DNA of 64,000 bases from Lactobacillus helsingborgensis (GCF_000970855.1 NZ_KQ034047.1:285623-349622); one strand, 5' to 3'. Counted from the first letter of the stretch, positions 52,071-60,726 are shown. Numbers and translations: made by a program. Notes: generated by a model from the sequence alone, not told the origin.

Positions 52071-53732
52071 ATGGTAGTATCAGCAATTTTGGTTGCAATC
52101 TTAGCAACGATGGGCCAATGGTGGTTCTTTGGTCCTGTAACAAAATGTTTAGTTTACCCATTAACCACTGGAACTTTAGTAGGTTTATTTATGGGTAATC
52201 CAATGTTAGGAATGCTGGCTGGTGCCAATATTCAGTTGATTTATCTAGGATGGATTTCAGCTGGAGGTACAATGCCTAGTAATACGATCGTTGCAGGCAT
52301 ATTCGGTACAGCGATGACAATTTTATCTGGTGCAGATCCAAAGATGGCAGTAACTTTTGCCATACCATTCAGTATGCTTGGTCTGCTTTTGAACCAAGTC
52401 TACATGACAGTCAATGCTGCTTGGATTCACCGCGCGGATAAATTACTCGATCGGGGCAACCTGCGAGGCGTGCGTTTAATGAACTTTGTTCCATCCGCTT
52501 GTATGTCCTTTATTTTATATGGTATTCCAGCCTTCTTATTAGTTTATTCTGGCAGTAGTTGGGCACAACAATTAATTAATATGGTGCCGAAGCATCTGAT
52601 TAACGCACTAGAAGTCGTTGGTGGGATCATGCCAGCACTAGGAATCGCAATGTTATTGAATTATCTAGGTAAGAAAAAGCTGATTCCTTGGTTCTTTGGT
52701 GGTTTCTTCTTAACTGTTTATTCAGGTCTTGGAATAACCGCAATTTCAATTTTCTCAGCAATTATTGCTTTAGTAGTGTATTTGGGCAGTAATAATAAAG
52801 AAGAAAAAGTCAAGAAGAAAAAAGTCAAACGTTTATCTGTGAATAAGAAAATTGAAGATGTTGAAGTAGCCCCTGTTGATGACAGAGAAAATAATACCAC
52901 TGTAGCACCAGAATATACGAAAAAGCTTTCCAAGAGTACATTAGTTAAAACTTGGTTATGGTCAACAAGTACAGAAGCTTGTTACAATTATGAGCGTTTA
53001 CAGGCTTTAGGTGCTACCAACTTAATGATCACACCCATTCGTGAATTATATGATACAAATAAAAGGCGTGCAGAAGAATTAAAAAAATACATGGTTTTCT
53101 ACAACTCAGAAGTCTTTACTATTGGCCCAATCATCAATGGAATTGCATGTTCAATGGAAGAAGCACGAGCAAATGGTGAAGATATCAAAGCAAAAGATAT
53201 CAATGCGGTACGTACTGGATTGATGGGACCAGTGGCTGGTATTGGTGATACGGTGATGCAAGGAATCCTGTTCCCGATTTTATTCGGTATTGGTTGTTCA
53301 CTGGCTTTAGAAGGAAATTACTTAGGACCTATTTTATCTTTTGTAGTATTTGAATCATTAATTTTTGGTTGTGGTTACTTTATGTTTATGACTGGATATA
53401 AACAAGGTAAAACATCATTACTAAAAATTTTGAAAAATGGGACTATTGACAAAATCATCAACGCATTTAGCATTGTTGGATTAATGGTTGTAGGTGCTAT
53501 GGCAGCAACACGTGTGACCGTGAATACACCATTAGCGATTACCGTCGGCAAAGGAACTACTAAGATTCAAGATGTACTAAATTCATTGGCACCAGGATTA
53601 ATTCCATTGGGCTTAACACTATTAGTTTGGTGGATGTTAAAGAAAAAAGTTAATACTGTCTACATCATTATCGCAATTTTTGTAGTTGGAATTTTGTCTT
53701 ACTACCTAGGAATCTTAGGATTTGCTGGATAG
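52071..53732 (+). CDS. fused mannose/sorbose-class PTS enzyme IIC-IID
   Basis: A protein of 553 residues. Residues 1-245 are EIIC (GNPMLGMLAGANIQLIYLG), about 245-290 are a charged linker rich in K, E and D, and about 290-553 are EIID (STSTEACYNYERLQALG, NAVRTGLMGPVAGIGD). In nearly all systems of this class IIC and IID are separate proteins. The join is in frame, with no stop or start signal at the boundary. It imports and phosphorylates a hexose, ketose or amino sugar with the IIA and IIB proteins encoded next. Confidence 0.88.
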   Translation: MVVSAILVAILATMGQWWFFGPVTKCLVYPLTTGTLVGLFMGNPMLGMLAGANIQLIYLGWISAGGTMPSNTIVAGIFGTAMTILSGADPKMAVTFAIPFSMLGLLLNQVYMTVNAAWIHRADKLLDRGNLRGVRLMNFVPSACMSFILYGIPAFLLVYSGSSWAQQLINMVPKHLINALEVVGGIMPALGIAMLLNYLGKKKLIPWFFGGFFLTVYSGLGITAISIFSAIIALVVYLGSNNKEEKVKKKKVKRLSVNKKIEDVEVAPVDDRENNTTVAPEYTKKLSKSTLVKTWLWSTSTEACYNYERLQALGATNLMITPIRELYDTNKRRAEELKKYMVFYNSEVFTIGPIINGIACSMEEARANGEDIKAKDINAVRTGLMGPVAGIGDTVMQGILFPILFGIGCSLALEGNYLGPILSFVVFESLIFGCGYFMFMTGYKQGKTSLLKILKNGTIDKIINAFSIVGLMVVGAMAATRVTVNTPLAITVGKGTTKIQDVLNSLAPGLIPLGLTLLVWWMLKKKVNTVYIIIAIFVVGILSYYLGILGFAG

Positions 53733-53751
53733 AAATGAATGAGGTGAATAG

Positions 53752-54195
53752 ATGGTTAATATGGTTATCATAAGTCATGGAGAATTTTGTGAAGGTTTAT
53801 TGAGTAGCTTAAAGATGATATCTGGTGATACTTATGGAATAAAAGCAGTTCCATTAGTTCCGGGAGAGTCACCGGACAGCTACCGAGAAAAATTGGCTGA
53901 GGTATTATCAGGATATAGTGATCAAGAAAGTGGCTTTTTAATTCTTTCTGATATTGCAGGAGGAACGCCATTTCAAAGTGCCGCTTATCTATCAAAAGAC
54001 TTCAAAATTGCTTTGATTTCAGGAATGAATATGCCAATGCTATTATCCTTATCGCTTGGGAAAACTGAAGAAGATACATTAGATTCATTGGTTAAAAAAG
54101 CAATATCAAAAGATTGTGTTGGAATTCAAAGTAAAGTATTCGGGAAAGGAGAGAAAAAACACCGTGAAAAACTTAGTGTTAACAAGAATAGATGA
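53752..54195 (+). CDS. mannose/sorbose-class PTS enzyme IIA
   Basis: A protein of 147 residues. The phospho-acceptor His9 lies in MVIISHGEF and the family block LSDIAGGTPFQSA follows. It passes phosphate from HPr to IIB. Its last 32 bases overlap the IIB start, an unusually long overlap for this class, which suggests coupled translation. Confidence 0.88.
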   Translation: MVNMVIISHGEFCEGLLSSLKMISGDTYGIKAVPLVPGESPDSYREKLAEVLSGYSDQESGFLILSDIAGGTPFQSAAYLSKDFKIALISGMNMPMLLSLSLGKTEEDTLDSLVKKAISKDCVGIQSKVFGKGEKKHREKLSVNKNR

Positions 54196-54634
54196 TCGCT
54201 TGATTCATGGACAAGTAATGACGTCTTGGATAAAGAACAAGGGTGCCAATCAAGTAGTAATTGTGGATGATGGCACAGCGAATGATCAATACATGATCGA
54301 AGTTCTAGAAATGGCAATCCCAGAAGAAATTGCCATTGGTATTTTTACTAAAGAAGAAGGAGTTGCCTTTTTCAGCCAAGAATTGGATGAACCTACAATT
54401 CTCTTAGTAAAAGGACCAGATGTACTGAATTACTTAGTGGATAATGGTATTGCGATTGAAGAAGTCGATGTAGGTGGTATGGGCACTCGTAAGGATAGAA
54501 GTGTACTATATAAAAACATTTCGACTAGTGCAGAAGAAAATAAACAATTCAAGTCATTGCTTGATAAAAAAGTAAATGTTTTTATTCAGGTGATGCCGCA
54601 AGATAAGCCAATTGGGATAGATAAATACTTATAA
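54164..54634 (+). CDS. mannose/sorbose-class PTS enzyme IIB
   Basis: A protein of 156 residues from a GTG. The phospho-acceptor His15 is in RIDDRLIHGQVMTSW, and VGGMGTRKDR completes the fold. The GTG is chosen because it gives the normal IIB N-terminus and has AAAGGAG upstream at about 12 bases; the frame is open for 16 more codons without similarity to IIB. Confidence 0.88.
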   Translation: MKNLVLTRIDDRLIHGQVMTSWIKNKGANQVVIVDDGTANDQYMIEVLEMAIPEEIAIGIFTKEEGVAFFSQELDEPTILLVKGPDVLNYLVDNGIAIEEVDVGGMGTRKDRSVLYKNISTSAEENKQFKSLLDKKVNVFIQVMPQDKPIGIDKYL

Positions 54635-54653
54635 TAGGAGTGTGCAAAATAAA

Positions 54654-55415
54654 ATGAACGGTAAGGTAATTGTAATTACAGGTGGAAGTAGCGGTATGGG
54701 AGCCGCAATGGCCAAAGATTTTGTTGCTAAAGGTGCCAAGGTTGCGATTTTTGATTTAGATGAAGCTAAAGGTCAAAAATTAGTTGAAGAAGTTGGGGGC
54801 AACTTAGCATATTATAAGGTAAATGTCACATTAAAAGATGAGATAAGAGAAGCTGTAGCAGATGTTGAACACAAATTTGGTCCGCTGACGACTTTAGTGA
54901 ATTCTGCTGGTGTTTCTAAAATGGTTCCCTTTTTAAAAAGCAGTGAAGAATTATGGGACTTAACTTTGGATGTTAACTTAAAAGGAACTTTTCTCACTTG
55001 CCAGGTTGCCATTGAACGGATGCTAGAACATGGAGGTGGAGAAATTGTAAATATGTCTTCTCTTTCAGGAAAAAAACCAAGTTCATGGCAGACTGTATAC
55101 TGTGCAAGTAAATTTGGTGTACAAGGACTAACAAAGTCAATTGCAAAAGAATTTGCAGATCAGAATATTCGTGTGAATTCGATTTGTCCGGGAATAGTCT
55201 ACACTGAAATGTGGGAAAAGCTTAAATATGAATATGCAAAGAAACGTAATATTGATCCAGAAAAAGTAATGGATCATTTCAAAGAAACGATTCCAATGCA
55301 CCGTTTAGTTGATATGAAAGACGTTTTGAATGCCGCGGAGTTCTTAATAAGTGACAAATCTAGTTATTTGACTGGTCAATCTATCAACCTTGTTGGCGGA
55401 GAGTGGATGGATTGA
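54654..55415 (+). CDS. short-chain dehydrogenase/reductase
   Basis: A protein of 253 residues with cofactor motif TGGSSGMGAA, the NSAG element and catalytic Ser and YxxxK in NMSSLSGK and YCASK. An Asp after beta-2 (IFDLDEAKG) points to NAD(H). In this operon the best guess is a hexitol-phosphate dehydrogenase such as SorD, but acetoin-reductase-like members look similar. The ATG at 54654 follows AGGAG at 13 bases; the GTG at 54642 is too close to it. Confidence 0.85.
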   Translation: MNGKVIVITGGSSGMGAAMAKDFVAKGAKVAIFDLDEAKGQKLVEEVGGNLAYYKVNVTLKDEIREAVADVEHKFGPLTTLVNSAGVSKMVPFLKSSEELWDLTLDVNLKGTFLTCQVAIERMLEHGGGEIVNMSSLSGKKPSSWQTVYCASKFGVQGLTKSIAKEFADQNIRVNSICPGIVYTEMWEKLKYEYAKKRNIDPEKVMDHFKETIPMHRLVDMKDVLNAAEFLISDKSSYLTGQSINLVGGEWMD

Positions 55416-55755
55416 AACAGGAAGAATTCATTATGGGAGCGATAATCCATACTACTTTGAAATCTATCATTTTGAGAAAGAGTATCTTCCAGAAACGCTG
55501 AATAGAAACTTTTCGGAAGAATCATTACGAGTTTTTTTGGATAAAACCTATAATATTCAGTGGTCTTATGCCCTTCAAGAGAGCCATTCTATTGTTTCAG
55601 ATAAACAAATCTCAGAATTACTGAAAGTGGAACAAGGAACTCTAATATTGTGGATCAAAAGAGTTTCTTTTGATATTCATGATTCACCGAGAGAATATGT
55701 GAATACCTACTATTTGGCTGATAAATATTATTTAGAAATAGAATTAACTATATAA
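55390..55755 (+). pseudogene. remnant of a GntR-type regulator (UTRA domain only)
   Basis: After the dehydrogenase stop codon an open frame of about 113 residues encodes the back part of a UTRA ligand-binding domain (YFEIYHFEKEYLPETL, LKVEQGTLILWIKRV, YVNTYYLADKY). The N-terminal winged helix and first third of UTRA are missing, there is no Met codon in frame, no ribosome binding site, and the frame runs back into the dehydrogenase gene. It is therefore probably a leftover of a regulator deleted in front. The operon is now served by RpiR. Confidence 0.65.
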
Positions 55756-55774
55756 AATAAGGGAATGAAAATTA

Positions 55775-56395
55775 GTGAAAAAATCATTAATTTTGTTAGC
55801 GGGTTTTCCAGGTACTGGAAAATCATACCTAGCCAATTTAATTATAGAGAAATTTTCAAGTATTAAGCTTCTTTCCCCAGATAATATTAAAGAAAAAAAT
55901 TGGGATTTATATGGATTTAACAATCTTAATGAAAAAGAAGAGCTTATTCAGAGAAGCTGGAAAGAATATTATCAGGAAATGGAAGAAGAATTTCGACAGG
56001 GTAAAAGTGTACTTTCTGACTATCCTTTTAGTGAAAAGCAAAGAGACAAGTTAGATCAATTAACGAGAAAATTTAACTATCAAGTAATTACGATTCGACT
56101 AATTGCTGATCTAGATGTTCTATTTGCTAGACAAAAAAAGAGAGATTTAGATGACACCAGACACTTAGGCCATATTCTAACTAGTTATCACAAGAATGAT
56201 AGTATTATTAGCCGAGAAAATGCGGACAATTTGTTAGACTATAAAGAATTTATCCGACGATGCACAACTAGAGGATATGATAAATTCTCTTTAGGAACTC
56301 TTTATGAGTTGGACGTAACAGACTTCTCTAAAGTCAATTACGATCTTCTATTGTTAAATCTAGAAAAGCAACTTCTAGGAAAAGAAAAAACTTAA
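55775..56395 (+). CDS. P-loop kinase of the AAA_33 / zeta-like group
   Basis: A protein of 206 residues from a GTG with AAGGGA ten bases upstream. The Walker A is LAGFPGTGKSYLA (about residue 13), and KKRDLDDTRH is a possible lid Arg region. It resembles small-molecule kinases and zeta-toxin-like proteins; no antitoxin gene is present. As last gene of a sugar operon that contains an aldolase but no recognised PfkB-type kinase, it may phosphorylate the sugar phosphate. The substrate is not established. Confidence 0.6.
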   Translation: MKKSLILLAGFPGTGKSYLANLIIEKFSSIKLLSPDNIKEKNWDLYGFNNLNEKEELIQRSWKEYYQEMEEEFRQGKSVLSDYPFSEKQRDKLDQLTRKFNYQVITIRLIADLDVLFARQKKRDLDDTRHLGHILTSYHKNDSIISRENADNLLDYKEFIRRCTTRGYDKFSLGTLYELDVTDFSKVNYDLLLLNLEKQLLGKEKT

Positions 56396-56418
56396 TACAA
56401 ATAAAAAGTAATTATAAA

Positions 56419-56446
56419 CCTCGAAATTTAAAAATTTCGGGGCTTT
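56419..56446 (+). terminator. terminator of the sugar operon
   Basis: The stem CCTCGAAATTT / AAATTTCGGGG contains one T-G pair and is followed by CTTTTATT, 23 bases after the kinase stop codon. Confidence 0.7.
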
Positions 56447-56704
56447 TATTATGGCTTGCAAAAGCAGAATTCAAGGAATGACCCGTCAATATTGAGCAAG
56501 CAATTGATTAAACGACTTTTTATTATCTGCGTTACAGTCTCTTTTTACAAACACTTGCAGACAATTTTTTTATTATAGGAAATCAGCACTTAAGTTCAAT
56601 GCCCAAAATTATGATTTATTTAATATAAAATTAACTTAAATAGCTACACAATTTAATTTTTTAATATAGAATATGAGTATCAAAGAAAAAAGGAGATGTT
56701 ACTT
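56447..56704. other. AT-rich intergenic stretch
   Basis: About 260 bases between the sugar operon terminator and the first secreted-protein gene. I see no open frame of protein-like composition and no repeats. The right end should hold the promoter of the secreted-protein gene, but only weak AT-rich boxes are visible (TATAGA near 56665), followed by AAAAAGGAG. Confidence 0.4.
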
Positions 56705-57475
56705 ATGAAATCTAAAAAAGTTATTTCAACGTTATTATTATCTGTTGCCCTATTTGGCGGTGGCTTAGCTCATACTCAATCGGTTGATGCTGCCTTAAGC
56801 AAAAAGCAGGCTATTTCTATTATCAAAAAAGAAGAACAAACACCAACTAGTTCACAAACTGATCAAATATCAACAACTAAATACAGAAAACAAAAAACAA
56901 CTATCAAAACAAAGTCAATTTTTAACAGTCAAGCTGGTGTATTGCATAGTATCAGCACAGCTAAAAGTGGTAAAAAAACTCAACAATTGGATGAATGGGT
57001 TGATTTAAACAGCAAGCGCATTTATTCAATTCATGACGGCAAGTGGCAATACGATAAACTGCCTGACTATTTGGTCAAAGAACTAAACAACTTAAAAAAT
57101 GGCAAGTCTTTGCAGAAGTTTAACAAGAGTATTTACCAAGAAATGAGTAAAAAAGCCAAAATCACCAGTAAAAATGGTACTTATACTGTCAAAGGCACTT
57201 TGAAGGGTCAAAAAATGCTCGATGCGATGCTAAAATTAATGGGCTCAAATAAAGTAAATACTTCTTATTTACATAAGAACTTTAAATTCAGCAAGTGCAC
57301 CTTCGTATACACTATTAAAGACCAGAAGATAATTGATTCTAAATATGCCCTTAAGGCAACCTTAGCAAAATCAACACAGGTAACTGTTAAAATGAGAAAA
57401 AGTCATTTCGGTCAGTTCGATACGTTAACGTTACCTGATGAAGTAAAAAACGCAACTGCCGCCTCACTTAAATAA
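56705..57475 (+). CDS. secreted protein, DUF6612-like, tandem copy 1
   Basis: A protein of 256 residues. A signal peptide covers about 1-29 (cleavage near SVDAA), then comes a lysine-rich domain with EWVDLNSKRIYSIHDGKWQY, a central NGTYTVKGTLKG strand pair and the end TLPDEVKNAT. The family is related to the lipoprotein at 48.2 kb, but there is no lipobox Cys, so it is released or held ionically by its positive charge. The ATG at 56705 is used; AAGGAG touches the earlier ATG at 56696. Function unknown. Confidence 0.72.
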   Translation: MKSKKVISTLLLSVALFGGGLAHTQSVDAALSKKQAISIIKKEEQTPTSSQTDQISTTKYRKQKTTIKTKSIFNSQAGVLHSISTAKSGKKTQQLDEWVDLNSKRIYSIHDGKWQYDKLPDYLVKELNNLKNGKSLQKFNKSIYQEMSKKAKITSKNGTYTVKGTLKGQKMLDAMLKLMGSNKVNTSYLHKNFKFSKCTFVYTIKDQKIIDSKYALKATLAKSTQVTVKMRKSHFGQFDTLTLPDEVKNATAASLK

Positions 57476-57562
57476 AAAGTGAAAATTTTTATCATAATAT
57501 TTAAAAACTATATCCAGCAACTTTGTAATTATCATAAAAATATTTAAAAGGAGATGCACATA

Positions 57563-58333
57563 GTGAAATTTAAAAAAGCCATCTTTGCTGTATTATTCGC
57601 TACTGCTTTAGTTGGTGGCGGCTTAGTCTATGCCAAAACAGTTGATGCAGATCTTAGTAAGAATCAAGCAGTCTCAATTGTGCAAAATACTAAGACCAAC
57701 CCAACAAGCGGCAAAGTTAAATTTGAGACTAAATTTAAAGTTGACCATCAGACAGTAATTGGCAAGACGCAAGGCGAATTCAACGTTAAGCCTGAATTAT
57801 TCCACTCACTTAGTAGCGTCAAATCAGGCAAAAATCAAGCTAATATAGAGCAATGGGGTGACGTAACTTCCAAGCGTCTATATACCAAACAAGATGGTAA
57901 ATGGCAGTATGGAGCTTTGCAGGATAATGAAGTCCCTGACAAAGAAATACAAAAATACAGCGGTACGATTAAAAAGCTGGCTAAAAGCCTTAACGGCGAC
58001 GCGAAGAAGAATGCTAAACTTAGCCATAAAAATGGTATTTATACCCTTAAAACCAATGTTAAATTAAGTAAAGCAAGCAAGCTTTTAAATAAAATTTGGC
58101 AGGACAACAAAGTAGATACCAAAGAGCTCAAAAAGCGCTTAAAAATTAGTAAATGCTATCTTATTTTTACCATTGAAAAGAAAAAAGTTACTGGCATTAA
58201 TTGCTCCTTTAAGACGAATTTGGATAAAAAATCACCAGTTTCTTTCAAATTAAAAATATTTGATTTTAACAAATATGATGATCTCAAATTACCTGATGAA
58301 GTAAAAAATGCCACTCCCGCTCCTGCAAACTAA
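57563..58333 (+). CDS. secreted protein, DUF6612-like, tandem copy 2
   Basis: A protein of 256 residues from a GTG, the same length as the preceding paralog. It has a signal peptide ending near TVDAD, the block EQWGDVTSKRLYTKQDGKWQY and the end KLPDEVKNATPAPAN. As in copy 1 an ATG nine bases upstream touches the AAAAGGAG site, so the downstream codon is the better start. The two genes are 87 bases apart and arose by tandem duplication. Function unknown. Confidence 0.72.
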   Translation: MKFKKAIFAVLFATALVGGGLVYAKTVDADLSKNQAVSIVQNTKTNPTSGKVKFETKFKVDHQTVIGKTQGEFNVKPELFHSLSSVKSGKNQANIEQWGDVTSKRLYTKQDGKWQYGALQDNEVPDKEIQKYSGTIKKLAKSLNGDAKKNAKLSHKNGIYTLKTNVKLSKASKLLNKIWQDNKVDTKELKKRLKISKCYLIFTIEKKKVTGINCSFKTNLDKKSPVSFKLKIFDFNKYDDLKLPDEVKNATPAPAN

Positions 58334-58483
58334 TTTGAACAATAAAGTAAAGGTCTTTATATGAAAACAACTATTTTTAGTAAATATTTAACTATCATAA
58401 TTATGGTACTTTTAGGTTACTTAATGAGATAAAATGACTATAGAGTTGTTTAAATATTTTCATTAGTAATCGGAGGTCTAGAT

Positions 58484-59455
58484 ATGAAATTAGGAATTGT
58501 TGGTAGTGGTAAAATTGTCCATGATTTTTTAACAACTGCTGCTAAAATTGAACATCTGGAATTGACGGCAATCTCAACTACAAAGCGTAGCCAGCATATT
58601 GCTGCAGATTTGGCTAAGCAGTATGGTATCAAAGAGGTATTTGCTGATAACGATCAGTTATGTCATGACGATAACGTAGACACTGTTTATGTCGCAGTAC
58701 CCAACTCCTTGCACTATGAGGTGGTTAAAAAAGCTATTGCAGCAGGCAAAAATGTTATTTGTGAAAAACCATACGTTGAAACTGTTGCTCAGGCAAAAGA
58801 ACTGAAGCAATTAGCTGACAGGAATAATGTCATTATCGTTGAAGCTATTACGAATATTCATTTGCCAAATTATAAAGCAATCAAGCGTCAAGTAGCTGAA
58901 ATCGCCCCTATTCATATTATTTCTCTTAATTACACGCAGTATTCCAGTCGCTATGATGATTTCTTGCAAGGTAAAATCGCACCTGTATTTGATCCGGCTA
59001 AAGACGGCGGAACTCTAATGGACTTAAATATTTATAATATTCATTTATGCATTGGTCTATTTGGTGAACCTGAAAAAGTGCAGTATTATCCGGTAATGCA
59101 AAAACAAATTGACACTTCCGGCATACTCAATCTCGTATACCCGGACAAGCAAGCAGTATTAATTGCAGCTAAAGACAGTTACACCACCCCACGTTCGTTT
59201 ATTGAAGGTGAAAAAGGTACTATCTATTTCGACGGTTCTACGGGAGTAATAGCCAACTTTACGGTTGAACACAAAGATGGTGACAACAGCGAATTTAATT
59301 TTAATGAATTTGATCACAGAATGGCTAGCGAGTTTACAGACTTTGTGAAAATTATTGATAGTCATGATGTTCAAAAAGCAAACGAGCTTTATAATCATAG
59401 TGTTACTGTCATGGCAGTTTTAGCAAAAGCAAAAGAATCTGTTTCAAACCAGTAA
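58484..59455 (+). CDS. Gfo/Idh/MocA family oxidoreductase
   Basis: A protein of 323 residues. The N-terminal NAD(P) Rossmann motif is IVGSGKIVHDF, the conserved catalytic Lys lies in VICEKPYVET, and the C-terminal substrate domain follows (DPAKDGGTLMDLNIYNIHL). Such enzymes oxidise or reduce sugars, inositols or related compounds; the specific substrate is not readable. It is monocistronic with its own binding site GGAGG. Confidence 0.85.
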   Translation: MKLGIVGSGKIVHDFLTTAAKIEHLELTAISTTKRSQHIAADLAKQYGIKEVFADNDQLCHDDNVDTVYVAVPNSLHYEVVKKAIAAGKNVICEKPYVETVAQAKELKQLADRNNVIIVEAITNIHLPNYKAIKRQVAEIAPIHIISLNYTQYSSRYDDFLQGKIAPVFDPAKDGGTLMDLNIYNIHLCIGLFGEPEKVQYYPVMQKQIDTSGILNLVYPDKQAVLIAAKDSYTTPRSFIEGEKGTIYFDGSTGVIANFTVEHKDGDNSEFNFNEFDHRMASEFTDFVKIIDSHDVQKANELYNHSVTVMAVLAKAKESVSNQ

Positions 59456-59469
59456 AAAAATATTTAAAA

Positions 59470-59510
59470 AGCGCAGCTTTATCTCACACGATGAGAGAGC
59501 CGCGTTTTTT
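59470..59510 (+). terminator. terminator of the oxidoreductase gene
   Basis: The imperfect stem GCGcAGCTTTATCTCA / TGAGAGAGCcGCG has a short loop and is followed by T6. Confidence 0.65.
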
Positions 59511-59516
59511 ATTTAC

Positions 59517-59597
59517 AAAAAAGACCAGGAACTTCTTATTCAGACTTCAAAAAATTTCTTGAAGTTATTTACTAAGAAGATAAACCTGATCTTTTTT
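59517..59597. terminator. long compound hairpin between convergent genes
   Basis: Three nested stems fold one 80-base structure: AAAGACCAGG with CCTGATCTTT, CTTCTTA with TAAGAAG, and ACTTCAA with TTGAAGT at the tip. T runs lie on both sides (T6 plus, T7 minus). It can end the SLAP gene transcript from the right as well as read-through from the left. Confidence 0.6.
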
Positions 59598-59650
59598 CAG
59601 TTATATTTAGTTACTTAATTGTAGAAAACAAAACTTTATTTTACTCTGTA

Positions 59651-60430
59651 CTAGTTCTTTGATGGAGCAGTTGAGCTAGCTGAACTGGATGAATTGGTTG
59701 AACCGTTAGAGCTGCCTGAACCAGCAGAACCATTTGAACTATCTGATCCTGTTGAACCATTGGAACCAGCTGAGCCGTTTGAACCATTAGAGCTGGTTGA
59801 GCCGTTTGAACCAGTTGAGCTAGTTGAACCAGCTGAACCGTTTGAGCCAGTTGAGCTGGTTGAACCAGCTGAGCCATTTGAACCAGTTGAGCTAGTTGAA
59901 CCATTAGAAATTGGATCTACTGGAGTCTCCTTCTTAGCTAAAGCACTAACTTTAACGTATCCAGCCAAAGTTGAGTAATACTTCTTACCCTTGATAGTAA
60001 CAGTACCACCGAAGACTTTAAGTTCTTGGCCCTTTTTAACTTTGCCGTTCTTCAAAGCTTTGCCGCTTCTAGTAACCAAAACAGTGTTCTCAGCTACTGT
60101 AACGACTTTACCATCAAGATTGACAGCCTTAACAAATTGGTTCTTACCAATCTTGTAGTATACCTTGCCTTTAACAGTCTTTTTGCCAAGAACGTTAACT
60201 TTTTGACCTACTTTTACTATCTTCTTGGTTTTAACTAACTTCTTGCCCTTTTGCTTGTAAACAGCAGAATTGGCGCCGACTTTCTTAGTCTTGGTAGCCT
60301 TTTTAGCTGCACTGACCTCAGTTGCAGCACTGCCTAAAGCATTGGTTGGTAATTGGTTAACACCAACAGCTAATAAAGTTGCACCTGCAACTGAAACAAT
60401 CATTTTCCTATAAAAACTATTTTTACTCAT
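59651..60430 (-). CDS. SLAP-domain surface protein with Ser/Gly-rich tail
   Basis: A protein of 259 residues. A signal peptide covers about 1-40, two SLAP-type wall-binding repeats about 45-170 (VYYKIGKNQFVKAVNL, KGKKYYSTLAGYVKV), then a tail of 84 residues made almost only of S, G, N, T and A. The tail contains three exact copies of a 12-residue unit (STSSTGSNGSAG). There is no LPxTG anchor; SLAP would hold the base at the wall and leave the tail exposed, a good target for O-glycosylation. The ATG at 60430 follows AAGGAAGG. Confidence 0.8.
   Translation of the reverse strand: MSKNSFYRKMIVSVAGATLLAVGVNQLPTNALGSAATEVSAAKKATKTKKVGANSAVYKQKGKKLVKTKKIVKVGQKVNVLGKKTVKGKVYYKIGKNQFVKAVNLDGKVVTVAENTVLVTRSGKALKNGKVKKGQELKVFGGTVTIKGKKYYSTLAGYVKVSALAKKETPVDPISNGSTSSTGSNGSAGSTSSTGSNGSAGSTSSTGSNGSTSSNGSNGSAGSNGSTGSDSSNGSAGSGSSNGSTNSSSSASSTAPSKN
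59654..59905 (-). repeat. in-gene tandem repeat encoding the Ser/Gly tail
   Basis: The DNA under the tail is built from 36-base units and shorter GAACCAG/GTTGAGC-like variants. The three central units are near identical. Such arrays change length by slippage, so tail length may vary between strains. Confidence 0.7.
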
Positions 60431-60457
60431 TTTGAGCCTTCCTTTTTCGATTGACAA

Positions 60458-60726
60458 TTTCCGACGTCCTTAGTTAAAAACCAGAGCGCTATAACTCATA
60501 TAGAGTTACATAAAAGTTATTTTAGCACTATAAGATAGCAAAAAAAAGAGTATAAGTTTAATAAATTACGTTTTTATATTGCAGTAAATTTCAATAATAA
60601 TCATGGACTGATAAAAGTTTTTAGCCCTATTTTTTGTATATTGCAAGATGATATTTTATATTTTACTAATATTACGTATTAAATTTTAAAAAATTAATTT
60701 TCACACATTTTTATTTATTGCAAAAA
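60458..60726. other. AT-rich intergenic region with a small dyad
   Basis: About 270 bases upstream of the SLAP protein gene and downstream of the antiporter gene. It holds the dyad TAACTC-ATATA-GAGTTA (60492-60508), a possible operator for the SLAP gene, and otherwise only A/T runs. No protein-like frame is seen. Confidence 0.35.

Noticed and set aside
55775-56395. P-loop protein considered as a zeta-type toxin with a neighbouring antitoxin
   Set aside because: No small partner gene lies next to it; the neighbour is a broken regulator fragment, and the gene sits at the end of a metabolic operon.
49207-56395. Sugar operon considered as a recent mobile-element insertion
   Set aside because: I found no transposase, integrase or flanking direct repeats. 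Transfer is possible but not shown by the sequence.
59654-59905. Regular repeats considered as a CRISPR array
   Set aside because: The repeats have no spacers of unique sequence and are in frame within a coding region.
59694-59978. Long plus-strand open frame rich in Glu, Pro and Val repeats opposite the SLAP protein tail
   Set aside because: It is the antisense shadow of the Ser/Gly repeat in the minus-strand gene. It has no ribosome binding site, and the repeat composition follows from the coding strand.
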